A stretch of 60,000 nucleotides of DNA, taken from assembly GCA_914767715.1 (NCBI GenBank), contig OU612066.1, positions 23,102,283 through 23,162,282 on the forward strand. The letters are read 5' to 3'. This document shows, in pieces, positions 35,735 through 46,904 of the stretch (the first letter of the stretch is position 1; every line of letters starts with the position of its first letter). The DNA comes from Membranipora membranacea. Taxonomy: Eukaryota > Bryozoa > Gymnolaemata > Cheilostomatida > Membraniporidae. The position numbers and the translations under genes are program-made. The notes beneath the pieces were generated by a model that ran no database searches, was not told the DNA's origin, and was given only the letters and a program-made list of their open reading frames with translations.

Positions 35735-37551
35735 TATAAGATGTCAAAACAGCACCGCTATACCTGCTAAATAGATAATTGATATAACCATCCGCTATTG
35801 TGGGTGAATTTAATTAAGTACAGTCATTGCATAGTTCTGGCTAGATGTATTCAACAGCTCCTTCTCGTAAGAAAGCACGGAAAAGTGGTAACAAGGAGTC
35901 ACTCCTTCCAATCGATGGTATGCTCTGGTGAATGTCGCAGTTTACGGTCATTGTTTCAGCAAGACATGAAGGGATCGTAATGAAGATAAATTCAACAGCT
36001 TATAGTGAATCAACAGTGGGCTGACTTCTGTAATTTAATGTTTACGGAAAAATGGTCAGAAGTCAACTAATATTGAATCTAGGTCTCCAAGTGCTTGTAG
36101 GCATCTATTTTGCAGTATGAATATCTATAGTCAAAGCCAGCACATATATACAACCTGCTTTGACAAGCATTTCAAGGCACACATTGGCTACTGTAGTATG
36201 TGGCAGGTTGGCATTGCAAGCCCTTATGTTGCCTACTATAACTTGCTGCCTTGCCACATCATTTGGGGTTCATTTATTCCTTATCATTCCAGCATTCAGT
36301 AAAGTCACACTACCTAGTCACCAATAAACTAGTTCATTGTAATCACTATCACCGACACCTACCTGTATGTCCCAGTGCAATGTCATTCAAAGCTAGTTCT
36401 TTTTATTCAGTTCAGTTGGCTCCTTTATATGTAAGCCTAGTAATTATTATCAGAAGTACAAATACATCACATCACATGAGCACTACAACATAGTTGAAAT
36501 AGCCAATCCACACATATTGATGCCTGGATACATGTAAACATGTGCCCTTTAGTCTCGAAGATCAACATAAACTGTGTAGGTTTTGAGACTATAAATGTAG
36601 ACTATTATTCCGAAACTGTCAATAACGGAAATTGTTTCAGAGTAATATATGACAAAGGCGAATGTGTTTACTGAAAAGTGGGTTCCTGTTTATGATCATG
36701 CATTTGCAATTTATTCAGTTATGCTGCTATTTTTTTTCTTCTTTTCAACCGGTACCCAATTCCTCCTTGCCTGACATCATGGCCGTGAATATGCTGGAAG
36801 TCGGCGGTATATATATGTATATAATTCCAATGATTCTCACACAAATTACTTGAGTACAGGCTAGTATATAACTCATATACCAGCACTTCATTTCAGTAGT
36901 AGTAGAGTAGTCGGTCAAGATCAGAAACAAAATGACAGTCACTTAAATATAATCGATTCAACTGTCTTAAATACGTCTAAAAAATAATGAGGCGCAGTGA
37001 AATATGTATATCGGTAATAATATATACAATACAGTGTTATTTATGAGCTGCTGATACAACCGATCCAACCCTGTATTAAATATATGGCATATATTTTATT
37101 AATAATATAAAGTTGATATCATTATTTTTACTGTGCAAATCCAATGCACGATAGTCATACAGAGATATGTCCCCTCAAGTTCTTGTGCTTGCAAAAGATT
37201 TTCCCTCTACTCCTCACCTTGGGGTTGCAATGCATTGCAAGCATGATGCTACTGTGGATGTGAAAGTTGCAACCGGATGCGTACATACATGGTCACCCGT
37301 CAGATGTCTACTTGATAACCGAGATGAGTTCTTATCACAGCACCGAATTCATATTAGGCAGGTTGTTTCTTAAGCTGATTGAAAAATAGAGATATATAGC
37401 CATAAAAAACCAATGAATTGATATAATGGGATTAAAATTGAGCCAGTATATGTTTTGTTTTCTGTGTGGAACTGGCTCTAGAATTAAGAAACCTTACAAA
37501 GGCATTAATTCCATAGCAGTTTGCAACATCCACATATTTGACAGTTGCAGA
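35735..37551. other. Divergent spacer, calpain to P2X7-domain gene
   Basis: This spacer separates the calpain start (minus, 35734) from the P2X7-domain gene (plus). It should contain the calpain promoter and the promoter and any 5' exon of the next gene; an acceptor-like ACAGTTGCAG lies directly before the ATG at 37552. The open frames in it show no protein-family similarity. No repeat was identified. Confidence 0.5.
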
Positions 37552-38091
37552 ATGGCAGAAGCTAATCAAGTTCCTGATGAAGATATTGATACCGAATCTG
37601 ATGGATCTTGGGCTGATTTCCCATTGGAAGACCCTGAGAAAGCAAGGAAACGCGATGAGGAGTTGGCCAGAAGGGCTGCCCATATAAAGCAGAGAAAAGC
37701 TAATGGAAACTGGTGTCAGTGCGGAAGATGCTACCCAGTTCTGCACGTTGAACCCGCCTTTGATATAACATGTTGTCAAGAAAGCAAATCTGTCCTTGAA
37801 GTTTTTGTGGAGCATAAAGAGTTTGGAGCCTCTCAGTCTTACACATGTATAACACATCATGATGCTTTCATTACCCTCTGCCTGTATGAGCGATACCTTG
37901 TTAATTCCATCATAAGACCATATGGAATGGCTCGATACGAGCCGGATTTGGACTGGCATGCTCTTCTGCGGGAGGCTGCATTCAAATCTTTCAGGATTTG
38001 GGTGTATGGAAACTCTGGATATCCGATAAGGAATACTGTACCACAGTGTGTGATTACTAGGATACAGAGAAAATTCCCATCTGAACAATAA
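37552..38091 (+). CDS. Stand-alone P2X7-type C-terminal (ballast) domain protein
   Basis: A single exon codes 179 aa from the ATG at 37552 (MAEANQVPDED); the frame is open upstream to 37426, but an acceptor-like site precedes this ATG, so a short 5' exon or longer N-terminus is possible. An acidic N-terminus (DEDIDTESDGSWADFP) and a charged helix (EKARKRDEELARRAAH) lead to a C-terminal domain with NWCQCGRCYPV, ITCCQES, YTCITHHDAFITLCLYERYL, FRIWVYGN and PQCVITRIQRKFP. These follow the order of the intracellular cysteine-rich region of the P2X7 receptor, which binds zinc and guanine nucleotide. There is no channel part. Stand-alone proteins of this domain are known in invertebrates but their function is unknown. 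It lies 309 bp upstream of DPH5 on the same strand. Confidence 0.82.
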   Translation: MAEANQVPDEDIDTESDGSWADFPLEDPEKARKRDEELARRAAHIKQRKANGNWCQCGRCYPVLHVEPAFDITCCQESKSVLEVFVEHKEFGASQSYTCITHHDAFITLCLYERYLVNSIIRPYGMARYEPDLDWHALLREAAFKSFRIWVYGNSGYPIRNTVPQCVITRIQRKFPSEQ

Positions 38092-38400
38092 ATATAACAC
38101 TCCTAGCTTGATACAATGAATTACCACCAAAAGCCCTTTTCAGGGCTACCCAAACTTACTCAGAGTATGTTCCACTGTAGCACAGCTATTATTGGTAATT
38201 TTTTCATGCCCAATAAATGTTCCTTACTACATCACCCTCTCAAAGAAAGTTTTGCAGTCTGGTGAACATTCCATAAAATCTCACCATTCAACTACAGTTA
38301 GCTTACATTCTTGAACACTCTTGTCTATAAAATTGATGTTCAATCTCCTTCCTACATCAGGAAAATGATGCATCATGTTTTCTTATTTTTATCTAGAAGT

Positions 38401-41400
38401 ATGCTGTACTTTATTGGACTGGGATTGTCCGATGTCAAGGACATTACTGTGAAGGGTCTGGAGAAAGTGAAAGAATGTAAAAGAGTGTATCTGGAGGCCT
38501 ACACTTCAATCCTGGGTGTTGGCAAAGATGAATTGGTAAGTGGGATACATTGTAATTACTGAACCCAAATTGTGCATACTCTTTATGAACACACATTGAT
38601 GATTTACACAAAAGATTCGAAGAGTTTTGTCCTCTTGTATTGAGAACAGCCAACATCCGGTGTCAGAATTTGCACAAACAATTTATTTTTCATTCAAAGT
38701 TTGCAAAAAGATGGCTTATCTGAGGACTTGTCTGTTGTATCATTGAAGAACTTGTCGCCCCTCTAAATCACAAATCTCCAATACAACCCACTTTGTTTGT
38801 TATTTGTCAGAATGCACGAATAAGTTATTTCACTCCAGCAACCTTTTGCGAACAGACAGGTGTGCATATTTAATATGACTTTTAATATGATTTTTTTCAC
38901 AGGAGAAATACTATGGCAGAGAAGTTATAATCGCAGATAGGGATTTAATAGAACAGGGAGCAGGTGAGTGACATAATTTAATATTTGCTGCTTCAACATT
39001 TCAATTTAAGTACATGTGTTGAAAATTTACGTGCTCTTTTAATGTAAATTCTATTACGTCTGTGCACTGCAAGGCGTGTTAACAACCTTCTCATGATGCA
39101 TGTTTCTGGAGCTCCTATGAGATCAGCTCAATGACATATTGTGAGAATGCGTCATCATGTGAATGATGTTCACACTCCTTCTTTCCTATTGGGCACTGTT
39201 TTATAATTGTTTGATATGATTCAGCTACCCTATGGCCTTCCACTCAGTGACCAAGTTAGCTCAGTTACCATAAATATTGTTTGGTCATCAGCATCACATA
39301 TTCCTGTAATGGCACTGATCATATTATTGTGATCAATTTTTTTTGCTGCTTTTGTAGAAGAGATATTAGCAGATGCCGATACAGAGGATGTCGCTCTTCT
39401 GGTTGTGGGCGATCCTTTTGGGTATGTGATAGGGAGATTGTGGTGTCTAAATTGTAAAGTATGATTGCAATGACAAGTGCTGATATTATTATTAAATAAT
39501 GTTGAAATACCTGAGGGGATCGGCATTTTTCTGTTTATTTGCGCATAGATCAAGTTTGATTCTTTTGCCTACATTCAGAGTTGCTCTCCACCGCCTGCAG
39601 CATGACCGGTTGAGGGGGATCAACTCTAAACTCAGACAAATTGATCAACCCTGATCTTATTTGCACTAGGTAAAATTGGATTTCATCAACGTAACAATTT
39701 GATATTAAAGGGCAACCAAGGTTTCGCAGCGATGCATTATTGGGTAGTAAATTATGTGCTAGGCAGCATCAGCTTTGTGCATTACGGGACGCAAAACTCA
39801 AAGTAGTTGCTGACTCTAAGTTGGGTAACACTTCGGTTTAGGGGAGGTTCCAAGACATTGCTGTTATGATGATAGAGTACAGGCTAAATAATAACAGGAA
39901 CAGAAACTGCTCTGTGGTATTCTATTTTGGCTGAGTTTGAGTACCTGATGGATGGAATGTTTCCCAATAACTCTGGCTGAATAATCATCCGAATTAGATT
40001 TGGTCTTTTTCCCTATTTCCCTATATGCAGAAGGTGCAATCTGCTATCAATCAATGAGAACATGTTTGAAAACTTAATTGACATGAAAAAACGGTCTTGG
40101 TAATGGAGGAAAAACAAAAGCTGAATCAAACAGATATACTGCATATATATTTCTATCAATTTTATCAAATCACTGTTTCATTTGAAGTAAAAATGAGAAT
40201 GATTATTGTGAATTTTACAGTGCCACAACCCATACAGACTTCATTCTGAGAGCCACTGAAAAGAATATTCCATACAGTGTGATACACAATGCCTCCATAA
40301 TGAACGCCATTGGTTGCTGTGGCTTACAGGTAAGTTCAATGTTAAAAAACACATCTACAAAGTGCAGTATAAGATGTGGTAGGTCCCAGAGCAGTAGGTC
40401 TGGGGGTCCGAGGTATTTTTTGTGGGTGAAATTTCCTTACAATGATTTAAGTGCTGCTAGCTAAGAGATTGTGCACAAACTAGCAAAAGTTTCGTGGTAA
40501 CCTTCAGACTAACTCTTCTACCCTATGAACAATAAGCAAGGATGTGAGATAAAAAATAAAATATGGTTGATATTGCAGTTGTTTAGATAAAAAAAAAGTT
40601 TTATTACTTTACATTGCCCTTCATATTCTGTACACTTGATAAATATTTCCCCTCCCCATTTTAGCTATATAACTTTGGTGAGACTGTATCTATTGTATTT
40701 TGGACGGATGACTGGAGGCCAGAGAGTTTTTATGATAAAATCGCAGCCAATAGAGACAGAGGAATGCACACACTCTGTTTATTGGGTGAGTCATTATTAT
40801 TATTGGGAAATGATGGTGTTTTTTTTTCATTATATTCCAAGAAATATCCAGACCACAACAAGTGATTTGAATAACAGTCTAAAAACCATGACTGGGTGAG
40901 GAATTTTCTCGGTTTCCACTGGGTTTTTGTAGTGTAAATTTCTAAAAGTAAGAGTATACATCCTTACTCTGTGGTAATATGTTACATCATTATTGAATCA
41001 TATGTTCCATTCTTATAATTATCCTAATTAAAATGTCATTTACATAGTACAAATTTTTTCTTTTTTTAAAGTGAGCATCAGTTTGATTTACTTAGGTTTT
41101 CAAATCTGAGATGAAATTGTGTTTTTTGCAATGTCGAGTCTGTTGATATGATTGTCCAAGAAGTTGAGGTTACTACGTTGTAGTTCAGTTAGAGGATACA
41201 ATATAATATTTTCATTTTTGCAGATATAAAAGTGAAAGAGCAATCAATAGAAAATTTATGCAGGTAAGTGTATGATGATTTTATGTGTGTCGCAGTTCTT
41301 GTGTTCAAGGCCTTCAATGTGCACGCTGTGTTTGAGGCTGCTCTACATCACATGTAACATCTGAAAGGAAAACGGAGTAAAATTTACAATGTCAGTTTTA

Positions 41401-42658
41401 ATTATTTTGTTAGGTCTTACAATATAAGAGCTGAGGAATTAATTTTTTTAAGTACTAAACACGCCCCTCTCTCCCCCTCTGATGAGCATCTTAATGTCAT
41501 GTTCTCATATATGAATTAGTGTGTGAATTACATCATTGATCTTTTGTCAGGGGAAGAAAGATATACGAGCCCCCGAGGTATATGACGGTAAATCAGGCCG
41601 CCGAACAGCTGCTGGAGATCGTATCAAACAGACGCAGCCGGGGTGATCCTCTAGGTATGAGACAATCTAGATTTCCTTAGGCGCCTTTTTCATTCGTAAT
41701 TCAGCATGAAAGTAATATATAATTTTACCTTCAGAGTTCTTGTCCAATTTATCAAATTATATTCTCTATAACCAAATATTTGTGAATCACCTAAATGACT
41801 GATGATGTGGTTTTAATTGAAATCGTAACAAAGTTCCGCAAAGTTGGAATGTTTATTGGGTTTCCAATGTGCAGCGGGCAATTCCCCCGATGACATCGGA
41901 CTACGTCGGAGAATGTTGTGAAATTGGCCGAACAGATATCCAGATTAGTCATGTGACCATGAACAAAGAAATATTTATTTACATGTGTACATGTTAATGG
42001 TTGAAACAATCTCAATACTATATGACTTTATGGTCATGCACTTTAGAAGGGAGCATTTGGGTTTAGTCATTGTCAATGTAACATCGCTTTAATTTGCATT
42101 TTTTGATGACTTTCTGCATCAAATGCGTGGCATTGCTAATGAGGATATATATCTATGTTCTTGGATCCGCTATATGACAGATTAATTCTTGGCGGGTTGT
42201 TTCTAATTGATAATTGATAAACATTTCAATGCCATTTTTCGGTAACGTTTAGTCCAGGACTGTTGAATAACATGACTAAACTACTAAGGGATATCAGCAG
42301 AGCATCGCTACTGCTGAAAAGGATTGTTAGCAGTTGCCCAACCATCAGCTTGATGTCTTGGACTAGGTGAAATTACGAATAAATGTCCAACTCTCATAAT
42401 CTCTGTTTGTACGACCATTTTTCTATTTCTCTGCTTGAAGCGTTTACTGAGGACACACTCTGTGTTGGAGTATCTCGTGTCGGCGCCGATGACCAGAGTA
42501 TACTGACAGGGACACTATCTTCTCTTACCGACATAGACTTAGGTCCACCTCTACACTCTCTAGTCATTGTGGGTAAGGTGCACCCCCTCGAAACAGACAT
42601 GCTCAAGCTATTTGCGCAAGACAAGGAAATGGTAGAAAAGTTTGCTGAGCTTGCATGA
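38401..42658 (+). CDS. DPH5: Diphthine (methyl ester) synthase
   Basis: Exons: 38401-38535, 38903-38963, 39358-39421, 40221-40329, 40665-40785, 41224-41263, 41551-41654 and 42441-42658; 283 aa, the usual length of the family. DPH5 uses S-adenosylmethionine to methylate the modified histidine of translation elongation factor 2 during diphthamide synthesis in the cytosol. Landmarks are the N-terminus [27 protein letters not shown], the SAM-site segment VVGDPFGATTHTD (across exons 3-4), [33 protein letters not shown], and [17 protein letters not shown]. The start was chosen because MLYFIGLG is the near-universal beginning; an upstream in-frame extension exists but adds no family sequence. Intron 3 holds two mobile elements. 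Confidence 0.96.
39546..39658. repeat. CAAGTTTG-family foldback, diverged copy
   Basis: The order of blocks GATCAAGTTTGAT, TTGCCTACATTCAGAGT, GCAGCATGACCGGTTGAGGG, CAACTCTAAACTCAG and TTGATC matches the element at 50674-50803 with many substitutions. It lies in DPH5 intron 3. Confidence 0.6.
39705..40080. mobile_element. TTAA-flanked nonautonomous transposon, second copy
   Basis: After TTAA (39705-39708) the element reads AGGGCAACCAAGGTTTC, exactly as the 17.85-kb copy, and follows it with few substitutions to CAATGAGAACATGTTTGAAA. There the last 15 or so bases of the right terminal repeat have been lost. Without its right end it should be immobile. It lies in DPH5 intron 3. Confidence 0.85.
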
Positions 42659-43107
42659 GTCAGTGAACTTCCAGGTAATTATTCATTTCCGAGCAAAAGA
42701 TTGTTTTTGCATTTTACTTTTTGCATTTCCACTTGTTTTTTTTGTGGACCTGACGTTCATCCCATGTAACTGATGTGATAGGATGCCAAAATTTCTCAAG
42801 GTTGCAACAACATGTGGTATTTTTTCAACGACAAATACTTATCAGCTATTTGTGGTCAAATGTGGTATTTTGGATCATTGTGGATAAAAAATGGCAGCAT
42901 GTAATGTAAAGACCCTAGTCATTGGTCATCTGGATCATTTCATATGAAACTTATTATGTAATAAATAAATATCAATTACACTAGATCGATAATTCTAAAC
43001 AGGCTTGATTTTATGTGAAAAAGAAAATTCGGTTTTTAAACCAAAAGAGTAATAAATCTTTTGCTTCACATAGAGTTAGTTGGGAGAGAAGTGTAATGGT
43101 TCAAAGT
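42659..43107. other. DPH5 3' flank
   Basis: Spacer between the DPH5 stop codon and the decayed secreted-protein gene on the other strand. It contains a possible polyadenylation signal (AATAAATAAATA near 42960). Part of it (about 42960-43090) aligns with 44990-45130 and so marks the 3' edge of the tandem duplication. No coding exon seen. Confidence 0.5.
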
Positions 43108-43565
43108 TTATGAAGTTTGATGAGCCATATGTCTGTGATGGGCGTTTGTTCTGATATACCTCACAGCTGTAATACTTTTGAATTCATAGCCTGTGGCCCT
43201 GGCACTGTCTGACTGACACCAGTCCTTACAGGAGTTTGGGACGTGTACCAGTATATCCTCACTTACATGAGATGATGTGCTGTCTTCCTGGAAGTATGTT
43301 AAGCAGGGGGTTTTTTCAATTAGAAAGAGCGATGCTTTACTAATGCAAGTTATCACTATCACATCGCTCAAAATTATCACTCACTTAGTCTTTCAATTAG
43401 ACAAAATCGCTCCCAAATCGCTCACTCAGAATGTATATAGCTCCATCAATGACTGAGCGATCTGAAAGCGAGACCCCTAGCAGGTATCGCTCACTCACTT
43501 GGCTGTTTCTAATTGAAAGACCACCCCCCTGGACTTTCTGCACTCTGAATTTTATACAAGATGTC
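43108..43565 (-). pseudogene. Decayed copy of the secreted Cys-rich protein gene
   Basis: Minus-strand exon 3 of the gene at 45160 is recognisable here: EDSTSSHVSEDILVHVPN then SCKDWCQSDSARATGYEF, with only a handful of changes from the intact copy. At its 5' side the exon is interrupted by a 224-bp MITE (43306-43529), after which the text GAATTTTATACAAG resumes homology with the intact copy's intron. Exons 1 and 2 are missing: the alignment jumps from about 45615 to about 46115 of the intact copy. The promoter block survives at about 43850-44100. The exon 3 frame itself has no stop, so the loss of exons 1-2 may be fairly recent. Confidence 0.8.
43306..43529 (+). mobile_element. GAGCGAT-family MITE, copy 3 of 3, inserted in an exon
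   Basis: Ends GGGGGTTTTTTCAATTAGAAA and TTTCTAATTGAAAGACCACC; interior TTATCACTATCACATCGCTC, AATCGCTCACTCAGAATGTA and CGCTCACTCACTTGGCTG match the other two copies. The intact paralogue reads straight through at the corresponding position (about 45356-45365), so the empty site is known from the same window. No clear target-site duplication could be read. Confidence 0.88.
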
Positions 43566-43849
43566 GTTATGAATATAAGAATTAAAACTAGCCTTGGTTA
43601 TCCGGCATCCAGTGACATTCAGGTGTTGTTTGTCTGTTTTAAGATAATGACTGCACTACATATCTGCTGGGGGATCATGATTACCAACATTTATTGAAAG
43701 CATTTTCTGTCAAGTTCATTAACAAAATGGATTTATAACCCTTGACATGTCACCTATGCAAAATATAAAATTTACTTCGCCGAAAAAACCTCTCAATAAT
43801 CAAAATGATTCATTTTGATCTGCCCATGAGAACAGGTCGGTCTGTTGTG

Positions 43850-44110
43850 AGTTTTTTGTGAGTCCAGATTCTCTCATGTTTTGCTCGGAGTTCTGCATTT
43901 CTTATATAGTTGTCTCGGTGAATCCCTCTCCTCATTGGTTTTTCAATCATCGGGTTATTCTAAAATTTCCCCCTTCCTGGTGACCAATGGTGTACTTTTT
44001 TGTAATCAAATTAAACATTTTTTGCATGTGATTTCACGTTGGTTGTAGGGAGGGGGTAGTTTGATTTCCCTTTATTGTCAGCTTTGTTTTGGAGTTTATT
44101 GACGATCATC
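43850..44110 (-). promoter_or_regulatory. Promoter block of the decayed copy
   Basis: On the minus strand it has a TATA box (ACTATATAAG, 43901-43910) with ATTGG/CCAAT motifs upstream (about 43934-43938 and 43983-43987). It aligns over about 250 bp with the block upstream of the intact gene. It now has no first exon to drive. Confidence 0.65.
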
Positions 44111-44239
44111 CTCATCCTAATTTTTTTACCTTCAACTGGGTTATTTTTTGGGAAGGAAATGATTATACTAAATTTAGTTATTGCGAAATATGTTTGTCAA
44201 TGATGACAAAGAAATTAAATAATGACTCACTGTTATAAG

Positions 44240-44274
<35 letters not shown>

Positions 44275-45159
44275 TAATTCAAACACCTACCCCTTCAGGT
44301 TAGTTAAGGTGAGACGTTAGAGGAACAAAACTCAACTCAATCTTCATGTTATTATATTAGTTTCCAATGATGCTTTGGTTGGCAAGGTGGTTTGTGAGCG
44401 TAGACGGGTTTGGATTCAACAATCAGGATGGTTGATAGCGGGGCGCCACAATACACAGCCACCCACAAAAAAATCTAGCTTATGTCATATAAAGAGTCGA
44501 GGAATACTATGTTAAACTATGGTGGCACTATTCTATTTGTGAATCGGTTTGCCACTTACATGCTTTGCAGTGTATAACTTCATAAGAAGAACTACTTTCC
44601 CATCCCACCAATGAATCGGTAATGAATATCAAAGTTCTAACAGTGCTTCTAATTATTGACAGCTAGGTATGATTTTAACTATTTGTTATTTGTATACTTT
44701 CAAGCCAACCTCTATAAATAAAATAAATAAATTTACTAATATTTAGGCCATTCAAAATATGAGCGTGTACCCTTTGATATGCACTATACTATGGACTATG
44801 GTGTCGTACGCCAATATTTTAATGGTTGAAAATCTTGAGAAAAGTAGACACAATTTTGCGATCTCACAAATTTTGTCAACTTTTGGCTGTATGGTTTTCC
44901 ATCTCAGAAATTTGGCTTTTCTTAGATGTGGTATTTTAGATAAATATAAAAAATAATAGTCATCGGTATCAATAATAGTTTATTTTCATAGAATACTTAT
45001 CATGATATAAATTAATATAAATTTCACTAAATTAATAATTCTATACTGATTGATCTTATATAAAAAAACATTTGGTTTTAAACCAAAAAATAACATGTAA
45101 GTGCTTAAAATTGGCTTTTCCGCTTTGCTTCACAGAGAGTTTGTTGTAGCCGTTCAAGT
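44111..45159. other. Spacer between the two secreted-protein copies
   Basis: No supported exon. It contains a TA microsatellite (about 44240-44275) and, near its right end, the downstream flank of the intact copy. Part of it (about 44110-44460) still aligns with 46370-46740, so the duplicated block extends beyond the promoter. Confidence 0.5.
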
Positions 45160-46056
45160 TTATAAAGTTTGATGTGCCATATGTCTCTGATGGGCATTTG
45201 TTCTGATATTTCTCACAGCTGTTATACTTCTGAATTCATAGCCTGTGGTCCGGGCACTGTCTGACTGACACCAGTCTTTACAGGAATTTGGGACGTGTAC
45301 CAGAATATCCTCACTTACACGTGATGATGTGCTGTCTTCCTGGAAGTATGCTGAGCAAGACTGCCGACACACTGAAATTTATACAAACTTGATGAATACC
45401 ATGTTTACACTCGCCACGATCCTCTGTGGCCAAATCCTCAGAATTATTTCCAAAGGCTTGTTGGAAAACATATCTAGTCAAATTCCATACTGAAATTGAT
45501 ATCCATCCCTCAAAATAACACTGATTATAAAAAATAAATTCTCTCTCTACCAGAAAAGTTCAATAATCAAAATTGTTCAGAACCGGACAGTTTCCCATGG
45601 GCAGATTTCTTCATTAAAAAAATCTAATTCAATGTTTTCTCTTCTCTGCGCATATTCTACAAACCTGAGATATGTAGTTCCCTTTGCTCATGTACTCTTT
45701 GTCTCTCCCTACAATCTCGCTGTATACAAGTGAGCATATCCTCTCCACCACTTACATATATCTGGTGACATCTCAACATACTACTCACTCTGTGGTACTC
45801 TACCCCGCAGCCTGTAATGTAACAATATTAAAATCCATGAGAAATTCTACATTTAATATTCAAATTTAAATTATATGATTTCATTTGAACTTCAATTTTT
45901 CAAAGTTGAAATTAAAATTTTTTTTATATAAGGCAGACATTTTAACCCAAGAGGATAATCTGTACATTTATACTTACTGGCTCTTGTGTTTTCAGCTTGA
46001 ATGGTAAAACTAGCTACACCCAATACAAAGATTCCTAGTCCTATAACTCCGGCCAT
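45160..46056 (-). CDS. Small secreted cysteine-rich protein, unknown function
   Basis: Three exons on the minus strand, 45978-46056, 45665-45811 and 45160-45371, join in phase to a 145-aa protein. It starts with a clear signal peptide, MAGVIGLGIFVLGVASFTIQA, followed by a mature region of about 124 residues with eight cysteines. These lie in CGVEYHRV, LRCHQ, LTCIQRDCRE, VCRQSCSAY and NSCKDWCQSD. The rest is polar and charged (RERQRVHEQRELH; RNIRTNAHQRHMAHQTL) and there is no second membrane segment. The even cysteine number and signal peptide suggest a disulfide-bonded extracellular protein; I do not recognise the family. Exon 2 was found only because it bridges exons 1 and 3 in frame, so it is the part to confirm. 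A TATA box lies about 100 bp upstream of the ATG, and a decayed tandem copy lies 1.6 kb downstream. Confidence 0.68.
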
Positions 46057-46114
46057 TGTTAGTGCAGCATTTATTCACGCTAATCGCTATAGGTATAACT
46101 TTGTCTCGGTCTGT

Positions 46115-46390
46115 TGTTAGTCTGTTGTCAGTCTTGTGTTTTGCTGTGAGTTCTGCACTATTTATATAGTTCTCTCAGTGATCTGCCTTTCCTCATTGGT
46201 TACTCAATCAGATCAAGTTATTCTAAAATTTCCCCATTTCGGATGACCAATGGTGTAATTTTTTGCGGTCAAACTGAACATTTTTTGCATGATATTTTGC
46301 GTTGATTTGACGGGGTGATGTAATTACCCTTTACTGTCAGCTTTGTTTTGTAGTCAATGGAACATTATCTTCATTTTCTGTGAGTTTAGG
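46115..46390 (-). promoter_or_regulatory. TATA/CCAAT promoter of the secreted Cys-rich gene
   Basis: Minus-strand TATA box ACTATATAAA at 46161-46170; CCAAT (ATTGG on plus) at about 46195-46199 and an inverted one at about 46247-46251. The block is conserved in the decayed copy (43850-44110) although neutral sequence around it has diverged. Transcription would start near 46130, giving a leader of about 70 bases. Confidence 0.65.
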
Positions 46391-46904
46391 GGACAGTTAA
46401 TTTTTTACTAAAATTAATTATTGTGAAATTTAGTCAATGATGAGAAAACAGTTCAATAGTGACTCACTGATATCTGAGCTGTCATTGATTTGAACAACGA
46501 GTCCCTCTAACTCCTTGATTTGAACACCTACATCTTCAGGTTAGTTTTGGACCAAGCTTCGCTGTAAATTATGGTGTCATATTTGTTGCCACTGATGCTT
46601 TGGTTGGCAAAGTGGTTTTTAATGGGACGGACGTAGCTTGGTCATGCGGCTACTTTTTTTCTCGCCACGTGACAAATCTAGGAATGACGGGTTAGGAATC
46701 AACAATCGGTATGGTTGATTTCGGAGCGCCACTACAACTACAAAAAGTCTAAATGCTGATGCGAGTTAGTGGCATTACATCATCAACCTCCCAATTCCAC
46801 CAATAGAGACACAATTTTGCGATGCGATCTTACAACTTTTCTCAATCACTTATAGGTATAGTAGCCCATCTCGCAAATTTGGCTTATGTTTGATTAGATG
46901 ATGA

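Noticed and set aside
37432-38130. 232-aa minus-strand frame
   Set aside because: It is antisense to the P2X7-domain gene. The plus-strand product has clear family motifs and the minus-strand one has none.
38311-38400. Upstream in-frame start for DPH5
   Set aside because: The frame extends to an ATG at 38311, but MLYFIGLGL is the standard family start and the extra 30 residues have no family similarity.
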